Under the pieces are notes generated by a model. The model was not told where the DNA came from. It did not search any database and saw only the letters and a list, made by a program, of their open reading frames with translations. A stretch of 64,000 bases of DNA, from positions 8,509,854-8,573,853 of the forward strand of contig NW_020312902.1 in NCBI RefSeq assembly GCF_003265705.1. The letters are read 5' to 3'. A program made the translations under genes and the position numbers. Of the stretch, positions 12,620 to 24,913 are shown in pieces (within the stretch, counting starts at the first letter, position 1; each line of letters opens with the position of its first letter). Source of the DNA: Callorhinus ursinus. Lineage: Eukaryota > Chordata > Mammalia > Carnivora > Otariidae.

Positions 12620-12705
12620 TGTCTTGTGTATTATTTATTCCACTGCTCAAAACTGCCTGGCACACAGTAGGTGCTCCATAAATATTTTTAAGGACCTTTC
12701 ATTCT
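12620..12705 (+). mobile_element. L2 3'-end fragment
   Basis: CCTGGCACACAGTAGGTGCT followed by CCATAAATATTTTTAAGG is the L2 3' terminus. Confidence 0.6.
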
Positions 12706-12714
12706 TAGCAGTTC

Positions 12715-14180
12715 GAGTATAAAATGTCTAGGTTTGGTTTATTTATTTTATTTATTTTCATTTTAATTCAATTTTATTTTTAATTTACTTATTCTGCCTG
12801 GGTTTACTAAGCATTTTGAATCTGTAATTTCAAGTCTTCTTGCCAAATTTAGAAAAATTTTAGCCACTATTTTCTAAAAAGAAAAATTCTGAACTAGTTT
12901 CTCTCTCATCTTCTTTGGGGCTTATAGTTACACCTATGTTAGAACTTTTGATGTTGACTCAAGTCATTGAGGTGCTCTTAATTTTTCTTCAACTGTTTTC
13001 TTGCCTTCAGTTTTGATCATTTCTATTGATCTACTTTTAGGCTCACTGCCTTTTCCATGCAATATCTCCAATCATCTGGTAAGTTTATTAAGTGAATTTT
13101 TAATTCCAGATATTAAATTTTTTACTTCTAGAATTTGTTTATTTCCTTTTTTACAGTTTCTTTCCCTCTGCTGCAGTTTCTTGTTTGTTCATTATGAGCA
13201 TATTTTTGTTTGTGTCATTGAACAGTTACAATAGCTAGTTTAAAATAATTGTGTCCTAATTCTGATTTCTGCATCATCTTAGGATCAATTTCCATCTATT
13301 GTCTTTTCTCTTGATTATGGGTCACATTTTTCTGCTTTTTTGATTGTCTAGTAATTTTGGATTGTGCTTGCACATTGTAAATGGTACATTGTAGAGACTA
13401 TGGTTTTTGTAATGTTAAGCTTTGAATCTTTTTTTTTACTGAAGAGTTAACTTGGTTACTAAATTTTCTCCTTTGTAGTGGGTAAGGGTTGAAATTTCCA
13501 TTCAGTTCTTTTATCATTAGTTGGGCTGATTGAAGTCTGCCCTACATGTGTTATAGTTCAGAGATCAGCCAGAGACTGGGAAAACTTAATGCAAAGATTC
13601 TGGAAACTCTCCTCTGCGATTCTCTCATTTCTAGGATACCCCACCAGCACTACCATTTTCCAATTGCGATAACCTCAAACTCTGTCTGCTAATTCCTCAA
13701 ATAAATTCATCAAAACTATGGGTTTCTTTTTTTTTTTTTTAAGATCTTATTTATTTATTTAACAGAGAGAGACACAGTGAGAGAGGGAACATAAGCAGGG
13801 GGAGTGGGAGAGGGAGAAGCAGGCTTCCCGCAGAGCAGGGAGCCTGATATGATGCGGGGCTTGATCCCAGGACCCTGGGATCATGAACTGAGCCAAAGGC
13901 AGAGTTTAACCACTGAGCCACCCAGGCACCCCAAAACTGTGGGTTTCTATCCACACTCTAAATGCCCCAGCACGACGCTGACTGGTGCTTGCCCTTAGGC
14001 AGAAAGCCATTAAAAAAAACACAAAAAACAAAGAGGAAACTCATCTAGTGCCATTCTCTTCTAAGTGTCAGCTCTTCTCTCGTTTCTAGTTTGGTTTCTC
14101 TTTAATACCTTTAGGTAATTTTTTTCCTCTAGAGTTTATAATTATTATTTGCGAAAGGGTTAATCCAATATAAACTACTC
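12715..14180. mobile_element. Old L1-like remnant, split by a CanSINE
   Basis: T-rich sequence with TTGATTATGGGTCACATTTT, TCTAGTAATTTTGGATTGTG and TACATTGTAGAGACTATGG resembles an old L1 non-coding region. Interrupted at 13727-13932. No ORF. Confidence 0.5.
13727..13932 (-). mobile_element. CanSINE
   Basis: Full-length minus copy with a long T-run at left and GCCACCCAGGCACCCC at right. Duplication AAAACTATGGGTTTCT / AAAACTGTGGGTTTCT. Inserted in an L1-like remnant. Confidence 0.95.
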
Positions 14181-14620
14181 TGCTATTAACAGACATGGAA
14201 TTCCAAGTACCCAATAAGTATTTCTTGAATAAATTCAAGTACCTATTGTATATCTCTATGTTGATCTCTAATAGACACTATCACTTGACCTTATCCAAAT
14301 TAAACTACTCTTGATTCTCTCTTCACCTCTAGCAAACCTGTTCCTCCCCAAATCTACTTTACTGTGTATATATGATACATATAAATATCATATGTATATA
14401 TGAAAAGACTATCATCAAAAAGTCACCAAGGCCCTCTAAGTCTTAAAGAGAGCTACTCTGCAGTCCTCACCTCAATCTTGGCAATATTTGACACCTTCCT
14501 TATGGAAACTCCTCTTGTGGCTTCCATGACATTATTCTCTCTTGGATTTCTTCCCTTTGGCTTGTGGGACCTTGGTCTATTTTATAGGCTCTTGTTCTAA
14601 TGGAGCTTATATCTAGAGGA

Positions 14621-14621
14621 C

Positions 14622-14669
<48 letters not shown>

Positions 14670-14679
14670 NNNNNNNNNN

Positions 14680-14727
<48 letters not shown>
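14621..14727. repeat. (TATC)n microsatellite containing a 10-N gap
   Basis: Uninterrupted TATC units run to 14669 and from 14680 to 14727, with Ns at 14670-14679. True length is unknown. An apparent reading frame across it is an artefact. Confidence 0.97.
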
Positions 14728-14739
14728 CTTGCTGGCATT

Positions 14740-15165
14740 TCCACCTAAATGTATAATAGGCCTTTCAAACTCAACATGTCCCAAACTGGAACACTCTCAC
14801 TCCAGAGTCTTTGCATTTGCAATTCCACCAAATATGCACATGGTTCACAATTCTTACTCCCTTCAGGTCAACTGCAAAGTCAATTTTTAAATGAGGCTTC
14901 CCTGACCATTTGCTATATAATGAATACAACCTGCCCCTTCCTTTGGCACTATGTATCCCCTTCCTTTCCTTTATTTTTCTCCATGGAACTTACCACATGT
15001 AAATATTATAGATCTATTTTTTAAACTGTTGTTATCAGTCTCCCCTCACTGGAGTGTAAGCTCCATGAGGGTAAGGCCTTATCACTGCTAAATCCCTAGC
15101 ACTGAGAAAAGAGCCTAGCATGGAGTAGGCGTTCAATAAATATTTGTTAAGTGAATGTTGAAGCT
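14740..15165 (+). mobile_element. L2 LINE 3' end
   Basis: GTGTAAGCTCCATGAGGGTA, TAAATCCCTAGCACTGAG and GGCGTTCAATAAATATTTGT are the L2 3' end in + orientation. Confidence 0.8.
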
Positions 15166-15889
15166 ACTTAACTAGAAGAGAGCGAGAAGAAGCACGGGTG
15201 AGGAAGGAACACTAGTATTCACAAGCTGGGTGATAGAACAAGGGCCTATAAAATAGACTAGCAGGCAAGGGAAGGAACCTCAAGAGAGAATAAGGTCCCA
15301 GAAACCAAAAGAGGAGTTTCCAAGGAAGGTGCCAAACATTGTGGAGATCAAATGAGGCAAGAACTGCAGAGTGGCTCTCTGTCTTTGAGAGAGGGCACTG
15401 ATGACTTTATGGATGACAGCTACTTCAGTGATGTGGTGGAAGAGAAAACCAGACCACAGTGGGATGGAGTAGCAGTAAATAGAAACATAGGGTGAAAGGC
15501 TGGGAGAAAGGGCAAGTTAGGCAAGCAAGGCTGAAGCTTCAGGAATGAGGGGTTAATGATAGAGGAAAGTCGAGGAGAAATAAGCTCAGCTCAGCTGGAG
15601 GGGTTTGCCTTAGGCAGGAGGAAGATCTCACCCTTGGACTCTGAGATGATAGGAAGGAGTAGAAGATGGGTTTGTTTGTCTGAGGTACAGAGTCAGGCTC
15701 GTACATATGGTTATATAGGTTACGTCTCGTCTGAGGACCACTGACTGAGGGGGCCATTTTGCTCTCCAAGTTATAAGCCCTGACATGGGGCTGTGTCAGC
15801 AGCTTTTATTAATGTAGTATCCAAGCCATGCCTCTGAGGTGTTGTGTACCTTTTGTAAGGTTTACAAAGGAGGCCTTGTATGGAACTTA

Positions 15890-16850
15890 CATATTTTTAA
15901 ATAAATATACATATTAAGCTTTATATATTAAATATTACAGGTATAGTGGAAAGCCTCTTGCATACTACTCTGTGGTCCTGATGCCCCTTCTTCTTCCCCA
16001 GATACAATCACCATCCTGAATTTGGTTGTTTTCATTCCCATGCATGGTCTTACACTTTTACTATACATGTGTTCCCATAAACGATGTGCATGACTTTAAA
16101 ATTCGTATTAGTGGTCTCCTACTATACATATTACTCTGTAATTTATTTTTGCTGAATATTTACCCATGTTGAGAGTTATCCATGTTGATACATGTACCTC
16201 TAGTTTGCTTTCATTAATTTCATGAATATTTATTCATCCATTGACTAAATGTCCCACATTTTTTTTCTCCATTTCTCTGTTGGTGGACATATATGTTACT
16301 GTTTTTAAGGTTTCTGTTTTTAAAACCAAAGCTGCAATAAATTTTATGTCTCCTTATTACATATCGAGAGCTTCTCTCAAAGTGGAATTGCTGGTCTGTG
16401 AGGGGTGCCCACTTTCTTTTTACTTGATGGTGCCAACTTGCTCTCCCCATGGATATAGCAACATGTACTGCCATCAGCCATGCATGAGTGTTACCATTTT
16501 CTGGTTGTTGTTTTTTTTTTCAGAATTTTAAGTTTTCTCCCATTTAATGGGTTATAGTTTTTATTGACATATTCCTGATCATGCATAAGTTTGAGTATAT
16601 CTCATGTTTATTGGCCATTTGGGGTTCTCTGTTTTGTAAATTGTTTGTTCATATCCTTTCCTTTCTTTCTCATTATTTTCACTTTTCTTAACGATATATA
16701 GGGTGTTTTTTGAATTCTGGTTACTGATTCTTTAATGCAAATATCTTCTTGTGCTTTGTGGCTTGTTTTTAATTTTTTAATGATGCTTTTGGTTGTATAC
16801 ATGATTTACATTTTAATATAGTCATATTTTTTTCAATCTTTTCAAGGATG
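15890..16850. mobile_element. Old L1-like remnant
   Basis: AAAGTGGAATTGCTGGTCTG, GCCAACTTGCTCTCCCCATG and a run of T-rich sequence with GGCCATTTGGGGTTCTCTG match old L1-associated sequence. No coding frame. Confidence 0.55.
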
Positions 16851-17272
16851 AATCAATACAAATAATTTTTAGGTGTGTCTGCTGGAGGGGGAAGTTATCA
16901 AAGGAAATCTTGCCAAGTGATCTTTCTTTTTTCTGTAAAGCAAAAGGAGAAGTCAACTTTGAAGAGATAAATGTGGAGTCCCTGAGGTTCCTCCTGTAGC
17001 TGACATGTATTAATTGAGTCCACAACAAATGCCTAGATCTAGGAGTTGGCTGGGGTAGGGTGGGGGGTGGTGAAACAGAATTTCATACATAGAACCTTGC
17101 TTTACTAGAGCTTACCATCAGAGGACTAATACAGGTTAGACTGTAACCCTGATATACTTCCTTAGAAATTCAGAGGAAGGAGAGATGGAGGTAGGATTGA
17201 GTTAATTATGGACTGGATTAATCAGGGAAGACCATATGTCAACTTTCTTGACCTGCTATAAACCTAAGAATC

Positions 17273-17478
17273 GGGCGCCTGGGTGGCTCAGTTGGTTAAG
17301 CGACTGCCTTTGGCTCAGGTCATGATCCTGGAGTCCCGGGATCGAGTCCCACATCGGCCTCCCTGCTCAGCAGGGAGTCTGCTTCTCCCTCTGACCCTCT
17401 TCCCTCTCGTGCTATCTCTCATTCTCTCTCTCTCAAATAAATAAATAAAATCTTTAAAAAAATTAAAAAAAAATAAAT
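17273..17478 (+). mobile_element. CanSINE
   Basis: Head GGGCGCCTGGGTGGCTCAGT, tail with repeated AAATA. Duplication AAACCTAAGAATC on both sides is exact. Confidence 0.96.
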
Positions 17479-17494
17479 AAACCTAAGAATCACA

Positions 17495-17605
17495 AATGAA
17501 ACATAGATAAGGAAACGGAGGCCAACCCAAGTTAAGGTCTCCCAGCTAGTGAGAGGCCGAATGCATACTAGAACTAGAGTTCCCAGATCCAAGATGCTCC
17601 ACCTG
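17495..17605 (-). mobile_element. MIR fragment
   Basis: GATAAGGAAACGGAGGCC, then TCCCAGCTAGTGAGAGG, is the MIR core in reverse. Confidence 0.6.
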
Positions 17606-20600
17606 CCACTCAAAGCACACTGACATGTCTTCTTTTGATCATAAAATGAGGTCTGAGAGTGAAGCAAAGGAAAAGTCAAGTAAGACAAAATAGAAATTCA
17701 ATTACAACCAAAAGAGGCCCAAGACCATTTAAACTGGGTTCACAAACTGTTAGATGCACTTATTATATTCACATCTAGTTGTCTGTCTTATGAGGCTACA
17801 GGCAGAGATATGTTATCCTCGTTTTTTTTTTTTTCAGTTGGGACAGAAAAAGGTAAAGTGACTTGACCCAGGGCACTTTACGAGTTATAGCAAAAGAGAG
17901 TCAATAAACAAGGGCTCCATGTTCAATATTTTTCTCTTCCTAAACCATAAGACAAATGGCCACGTATGTCTAGTCACTTTCTTGTTTTAGTTACCTTGGT
18001 TTTGTTCATCCATTAACTGTCAGGTTAACTAGTTCTAATTCCCTCTGCTTGTGGAGAAAGCATCAAATTAGGCAGCTAATAAGTAACACTGAAAAAAATA
18101 AACCAGATGTACATTGATCAAATTTCTCATAATCAAGCTATTACAGTCCTGTTTTTCCTATCTATATCCTTATCAGCAAACACGAATGTAGAAATCACCT
18201 TCAACTGCCTGCAGAGACACATCGTTAATTAGGATCAATCCAAAGTTCTCTCCAGCCAGAAAATGCTTCAAAACGTTAACTCCTTTTATCTTATTATAGT
18301 AATAGCCTTATGAAGAAACTAGTTATCTTGTGCCCGTGTCAGAGAAATATCATAACACTAATTACAAGAAATCCTTAGAATATTCTCCAAAATCAAAAAC
18401 AATGTTCATTGCTGTCGAAATTTTGCTTCCTCCATGTTCTCAAGGAGATGGAATTCCACCAGTGCCAGGTACACCTGGCCCCTTGGATGGGATGCCTACA
18501 GGAGCTTTGTTCTAAACCACTAGTCTAGGGTGCTCTTCCTAGATGTGAAAATACTAAGGGAGCAGAAGAGGGAGGCAAGAAGCTCTGCTAGTGAAAGCTG
18601 GTGAGCAGTCACCAATGCCCTTTCAGAACTGGGTCTTTAAAGGTATTCTTCCAGACAGGGAAGTGAGGGAAAGCACGTGACGTGGAACACACCCTAGCAG
18701 CAAAGCAGTAAGGCATGAAAGGGCAGGGCAGGTTTGTATATGGATACCACTGTGTGGTCAGTGTTCAGGATGAGAAGCAGGCTGTGACCATATCACCAAT
18801 GGCCTTGTAGGGTGGGCTAACAAGTTGGGATTTTACAGGTAGGTCTGGGCATGCTTGGACTGGTGTTTCCAGAAAACCAATCTGGCAGCCAAGTGTGGGA
18901 GATGAATCTTAGGGAAGAAGCCCCATTCTTATGCTACTGCATCAGGCTAGGAGAGACAATGATGGCAGCTTGGTCTGCAGCACTAGAGTGGAGACGAAGG
19001 GATACATCCAAAACACATCTGGGGGAAGAATTAGTCAAATGACTATAAGGGGGAGAAAGTAATTCTTTTAGCTGAAATTGGAAAAAAAAATTAGGAAGAG
19101 CATCAGTGTCACAGAATACAGCAGAATACAGAAGATGAAGTCAGGCAAAAAATCAAAAATTTTAAAATTTTAAAAGCTTTTTTATAATAATAATTTTCTA
19201 CCTAAGAAGAGTCTATTTTCAGGAAAAAAATAATTTATTCCTTTTTTTAAAAATAAAATTTACACTAATGGTTTTTCTGTTTATAAAATTCATGCTTAAT
19301 GGCTTTTGATGTGCTGGAGTAAATAATCATCAATTGTGCCAAAAAATTTTGGGAAATTCTTCAACAGAAGAAATGCCTAATCTGTGTATCTGAGATGCTT
19401 ATGCATAAGCAAGCTCTCCTACAGCATAATATATATAATAGCATCTATATATTAATCTCTCTCTCTCTACACACACACACACAATCAGAAATCAATTTAA
19501 AACAAACATGATATCATCTGCAGCAAGTGCCAAGGCATTTTTTCCATTAGCTTTCAATGTGAGGAAAACAAAATGAGAAGGTGACATTGGTTTCTTTCTT
19601 TCTCATGGTTTCTTTCTTTTTTTTTTTGAGGAAAAACTAAGCCTTATTTTTTAAAACTGAACCACTAGGGAAGTATATCACAGCCTTGAAACACCAACCA
19701 CAGACTATATTATCACTTTAAATAAGTTGGTAAAACAATGAGGTCCTTATCAAAATGATAAGGTGTTAGAGCTGGGGCCCGAATGCTGCTTGTTGCAAAG
19801 GCCCTAGGCAAAAGTGGTATTTGGTAATGGGGGTGGGGGATGTCCCCCTTTTGCTTTAAAGGAATCACAGCTTACCGGAGTTGCTTACTTTTCCTCCTTT
19901 GACCTTCCTATTGCGAAGGGATTGCCTCAATAGGGCTCTGTTATTTCAGGAGACTAAATAATACTGAGTTCAGGCTTTCATTCCATTCTGTCTATAAAAA
20001 CCAGGTTTTTCTAAATCTAGTACTTAATAACTCTCTTAATTAAGAAGTTCCTCCTTCAACGTTCATTTCCTGGATACTGGTATACAGTGCAATCAAAACC
20101 CCCTTTCCCTTCAAGGGAGAGTGTTACTACTCCAAGATTTTTGTCCTGTAGCTCTGCTGCAGAGAGCCTCAGGGCCCATCACGGCAGCCAGTGAGAGGAA
20201 AGGGCTGCTTCCCACACCCAGTATAACGTCACCTCTCATGTTTTCGCAGGGTCTCTTAGCTGAAAGATGTAATGTGTATTTCAAGAAATATATATCCACA
20301 TCTTGATGGCCCGAAACACATACCTACAAGGAACTGTTCCAAAGTTCTCATCCAAACTACCTCTCCCAACTCCACACGTTATAACAACCTCATGTCCTTG
20401 TATATAAAACAAAACCAAGCAAAACAAAGAGCCAGAAAACTTTTTTTCCCTTCTAAATTAGTGACCTCATAGATTTTGTTTTACGGCTTATGGAAAATGA
20501 TTTGGTGATCCTTCTGGTAAACAGGAGGTTGGCAACAGACAGAAACACCTCTGCTCACACTCCACCAGATCACAGGCAGGTTAGAAGAAGCTGCCAGCCT

Positions 20601-20928
20601 GTTCATACCTGTGTACTGAGAAGAATCTGGTACCTTGGAGGGCTCTGGCTTGGTACAAGGGAGATCTCTCGTGCCAGGACAAGCATGTGAAACTTAAGCT
20701 ATCAAAAACTCTCCTGTGCTATCTCTGACCCAAATTTTAGCACCAGTTTTTTCCATTTCACTTTCTAGGGTTGAAACAAAGGAACCCATATCCAGAGGGA
20801 AGTGGCACATGCCTCAAACTTGATACCATCCTTAATTTCTTCAGGAACATCACTTAAACGACCAACACTCCCAATCTCTTTTTAAATAGATTCCTGCTCT
20901 CAACCCTGATGGCCAATTGCAAAGACTT
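17606..20928. other. Intergenic, mostly unique sequence
   Basis: A MIR-like piece near 17800-17920, AT-rich tracts at 19140-19480 with a short CA repeat, and probable pseudogene 3' UTR toward 20929. No gene supported. Confidence 0.5.
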
Positions 20929-21315
20929 CTATTCCCCAATGGATAAGAGACTTCTTCATCTTCTTGGTCATGGTTGGGATGAGGTACATGTGGTCATCCA
21001 CACACAAGTCTCCAGCTGCCACTTCACCTGAAGCTCTTTACTTCCTGCATCTATTGAATCTTTGGCTTTGTCATCGCAATGCATGGTGCACTGGGCCAAG
21101 TGGTCCTGGAACTTCTCCAACTGGGCTTGAGCCAGAGGTGCATGGCAGCGCCCAATGCATTGGTGCCCCTGCTGCATGGACACTTGGTTGTCCTCACAAT
21201 AGCTGGCACTGCTGCAGAACATGAGGCCCTGCATCTTCCGGATGTTCTCTCTCTCCAGACTCTTCACCATGGAGTCTACTGCCCCCTGCACCGGGAGCTG
21301 CTGCAGCTCTGTTAG
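20929..21315 (-). pseudogene. FAM136A: FAM136A processed pseudogene
   Basis: The minus strand encodes an intronless copy of FAM136A, a small twin-Cys (CX3C-type) protein linked to mitochondria. The frame reads VDSMVKSLERENIRKMQGLM, then a Cys-containing region, then KAKDSIDAGSKELQVK. The start codon is lost (CTA at 21315-21313). About five codons are missing after APLAQAQ. A deletion of about 11 nt near 20990 shifts the frame, and the remaining C-terminal codons (VDDHMYLIPTMTKKMK) continue in another frame to a TAG at 20931-20929. At least two further cysteines are replaced. Sequence below 20929 probably continues as 3' UTR, but I could not place its end. It is not functional as a protein gene. 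Confidence 0.9.
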
Positions 21316-21439
21316 GGCGATTCCGCGCTATACCCTCCTCCACACCAGTGCCCACATGGACTCCGGGGCTCAGGCCCCCGTTTCACAGTTTCTAATACAG
21401 CTTCTGCAAGACAGGCATTAGAGGTGCCTAAAAATAGGG

Positions 21440-21890
21440 GTGATACAAAGAAAGTATGCCTTGTTCCCTACTGTGGATGCTGTGGTGCACTGCCCAGATT
21501 CCCCTTTCAGGACTCGGGTGCTCATTCACCCAGAACTAGGGCGTGTTGGTGGCTGACAGTTTTCAGCTGAATTATTTTCAGCCCCTTTCACAGGGGCAGC
21601 CCATATCTATTGGCTGATCATTTGGGGTTGGGTGGGTATAAAGTCCTGGCCCCCTTCACGTAAGGGGTAGAGGATCTTTAAAAGGCCATTCAGCTCCAGA
21701 GCTCCTCTAGGAATAGCTAAAGACTTGGCTACAGCTGTGTGGCAGCTGCTTCTCCCTCTGCCCAGCCCTGCTCCTGTCATTCTTACAGGTGATATTCCCA
21801 AGGGCACTACCCAATAAACTTCTTCATGGAAATCGGAGTCCTTTTCCCAGGAACCCCAACCAATGGCACCTACCAGGATCACAAAAAGCC
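21440..21890 (+). repeat. LTR-like sequence, family not resolved
   Basis: Contains TATAAAG near 21638, a promoter-like spacing, and CCCAATAAACTTCTTCATGG near 21811, resembling a solitary LTR with TATA box and poly(A) signal. No clear TG...CA ends or internal viral genes are seen. It could be another old repeat. Confidence 0.3.
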
Positions 21891-22636
21891 TTCCATGAGC
21901 ACTAATTACACAGAATGAAGAGTGTCACTATAAAAGTATCTATTAAACATACTGGGTCTTGAACAAAATGAGCCATACTCCCTACTTACATTCTAGCTTA
22001 TGTTCTAAAACTGACAACAGAGATGTTGTAAACAGCACACAAGTGACCTAAAGGACTTTGGATATAAAGTTATTTTACTGAAAGAATCGTAGCAAGAATA
22101 ATAGCCAAACTATGAAAGAATCATAGCAAGAACAAATATAAACATATATACTAAAACCAAGAACAGGAGTTGAGTCCAGGTGACTAGCAGTTCTTCGTCT
22201 GTTAGATACTATAAACCATAATTTTTTTTTTCCTGGTTGTTTGTTTTGCCCATCTCCTCAGATGAAAAGCTGCTTGACAAGGTTACTTCCCTAAGGCTCA
22301 ATCACTGCGGGGGGAGATGACGGACTCCTGCAGTAATCGGACTGATGCCTGTGTGTCCCCACTGCCACCTAATGGGTTCTTTGAGCATTGAAGCCTCCAT
22401 TGAATAACTGAATAGTGCTTTTTTTTTTTTCAACTGCTGACACTAACTATGTCAATAAAATAGCTAAATGTGACCATATCAAACTATGGGCCACAGTTTT
22501 CATGGGGCAAACAGGCCTATTTTGACTTCTGGAAAGAAGTCGTGTTAACTGTCTCCTTTTTCCTATTTACATTTGGGTACAAATAACCAGCCATCCAGGT
22601 TGTTTGGTGAAGTATTCTTAAAAAAAGAAAAAGGGT

Positions 22637-22832
22637 GGGGGCTCCCGGGTGGCTCAGTTGGTTAAGTGTCTGCCTTTAGGTAATGATCTCAGGGTCCTGG
22701 GATTGAACACCATGTGGGGCTCCCTGCTCAGCAGGAGTCTGCTTCTCCTTCTCCCTCAGCCCCCCTCTGCCCCTACCCCCTGCTCATGCATGCTCTGTCT
22801 CTGTCTCTCAAATTTAAAAAAAAAAAAAAAAA
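22637..22832 (+). mobile_element. CanSINE
   Basis: Head GGGGCTCCCGGGTGGCTCAG with a short body and a long A-run. Somewhat diverged. Confidence 0.92.
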
Positions 22833-23347
22833 GAGATTCCAGGCTGTTTCTGCAATAACGAAGCTTTTTCTAAGATAAATAGTCAATGAGAACATGGGGG
22901 TAGGAAACACTCAGATAAAGAAGGTATTTTCAGGGGCTATGATGCAGATGAATCCAATTAACTCCAAGTTTAAGACCATCTTCAGACTACCACGGGAGAC
23001 TTTTATATGAGAAAGCCAAATAGGGCTAAAAAAATGAAAAAAGCTCCTGTCACCACATCAGAGGGCAAGGCCCATTGGACCCTCTCCTGCCTGTGGGGAA
23101 GTCAAAGTAATTCATTCTCATGCTTTTCTTCCTGGCCTTCAAAGAGCTCCTGTGACTGCTTCAGCTCCACTGCCCACATCTTCCTGCTAGACCTTGACCC
23201 ATCCAGCTTTCTACGGCCTTTTGTTTCTGACAATCACATATGCTTTTATAATCTCTCGTTACTTCTAAGCTTGTTAAACTACTGCTAGCTCCTAGAGATC
23301 CTCTCAATTATCTATCTGCTGCTTTCCCCCACCATTTCCCAAACATA

Positions 23348-23349
23348 CA

Positions 23350-23388
<39 letters not shown>
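23348..23388. repeat. (CA)n microsatellite
   Basis: About 20 uninterrupted CA units. Confidence 0.97.
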
Positions 23389-23389
<1 letters not shown>

Positions 23390-23549
23390 CCACCTAAAAC
23401 TATTCTAGCTAGTTTACAAATACTTTTCTCCATCTCTTTATTTTGAAAAATTTGAAACACACAGAAAAGCTGAAAGATTAGTACAATGAACACATATATC
23501 ATCTGGGATGACTGCTAACATCTTGCCATATTTTAATTCTTTCTCTTCA

Positions 23550-23643
23550 TACACACACACACACACACATATTTATACACGTATATATGTATATACACAC
23601 ATACATTTAAACACATATACATATACATATATATACACACACA
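23550..23643. repeat. CA/TA-rich microsatellite
   Basis: (CA)n followed by ATATAC-type repeats up to the Tigger left end. A similar tract is at 24352-24420. Confidence 0.9.
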
Positions 23644-24353
23644 CAATAGTTCCCCTTTATCTGCAGTTTCACTCTCCATGGTTTCAGTTACCTGTGGTCA
23701 ACTGCAGTCAACAAGCACATGATCCTCTTCTGAGGTATAGTCAGAAGGTCAACAGAAGCCTAACACTATGTCACAATACCATGTCTTTCACCTCACTTCA
23801 TCTCATCACATAGGTATTTTATCATCTCACATCCTCACAAGAAGGGTGAGTGCAGTACAAGAAGATATTTTGAGAGAGACCACAGTCAGATAACTTTCAT
23901 TATCGTATATTGTTTGTTGTTTAAAGACTTTATTTATTTATTTGGGAGAGAGCGTGTGCAAGTAGGAAGGGGTAGAGCAGAGGGGGAGGGGGAGAAGAGG
24001 GAGAGGTAAAGAACCTCAAGCAAACTCCATGCTGAGTTGAGCACGGAGCCTGACGTGGGCTCAATCTCATGACCTTGATATGACCTGAGCCGAAACCAAG
24101 AGTCAGATGCTTACCCAACTGAGCCACCCAAGTGCCCCTATTATGGTATATTGTTATAGTTGTTCTATTTTATTATTTATTATTGTTAATCTCTTACTGT
24201 GCCCAATTTATAAATTAAACTTTATTAAAGGTATTTTATGTACAGAAAAAAAAGTATATATAGGGTTTGGTACTACTATTTGTGGTTTCGGGCATCCACT
24301 GGGGGTTTTGTAACATATGTTCCCCCCCCAATGTGGATGAGGGGAGACTACTG
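23644..24353. mobile_element. Tigger-family DNA transposon MITE, interrupted by a CanSINE
   Basis: The left end CAATAGTTCCCCTTTATCTG and the right end GGGGAGACTACTG match the Tigger-type terminus CAGTAGTCCCCCCTTATC. The internal sequence (GGTTTCACT..., GGCATCCACTGGGGG) is also Tigger-like. A CanSINE occupies 23915-24139. Adjacent microsatellites hide the TA duplication. Confidence 0.8.
23915..24139 (-). mobile_element. CanSINE nested in Tigger MITE
   Basis: Minus copy with T-rich end at left and GAGCCACCCAAGTGCCCC at right. Duplication ATTATCGTATATTGTT / ATTATGGTATATTGTT. Confidence 0.95.
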
Positions 24354-24739
24354 TGTGTGTATATACACACATGGACATATATATATATACACATATGTAT
24401 ACATATACATACACACACCCACATGAATTTCATACAATTTTTTTGGCTGAACCATTTAAAGATAAATTACAGATGTATGGCACTTCATCCCTAAATACCT
24501 GAGCAGGTCATTCTTCTAAGTAACATAAGTAAATTTCACAACCTAAGTAAATTTCACACTCAATAAAGTTAACAATAATACAATACCATCTAATACCCAG
24601 TCCATATTCAAATTTTCCAAAGTATCCTCAAAATTTCTTTTATAGCTTTTTCAAACCAAGACCCAATCAAGATTTACCCATTGCACTTATTGTTATGTCT
24701 TTTGGTCTTTTGTCTTTTAATCTAGAAGTCCCCCACTTT

Positions 24740-24913
24740 TTTTTTCTTTTTTGAGGTGGGGAGGGGCAGAGAGAGAGGGGAAGAGAGAGAATCTTAAGCA
24801 GGATCCCAGCTCAGCGTGGAGCCTGACATGGGACTCAATCTCACAACCCTCAGATCATGACCTGTGCCAAAATCGAGTCGGAAGCTTAACCAACTGAGCC
24901 ACCCAAGCATCCC
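24740..24913 (-). mobile_element. Diverged CanSINE
   Basis: Minus copy, head complement AACCAACTGAGCCACCCAAG. The T-rich end is mutated, suggesting an older insertion. It interrupts the L1-like remnant. Confidence 0.88.

Noticed and set aside
14600..14890. Open frame with repeated LSIY units
   Set aside because: It is a translation of the (TATC)n microsatellite across an N gap.
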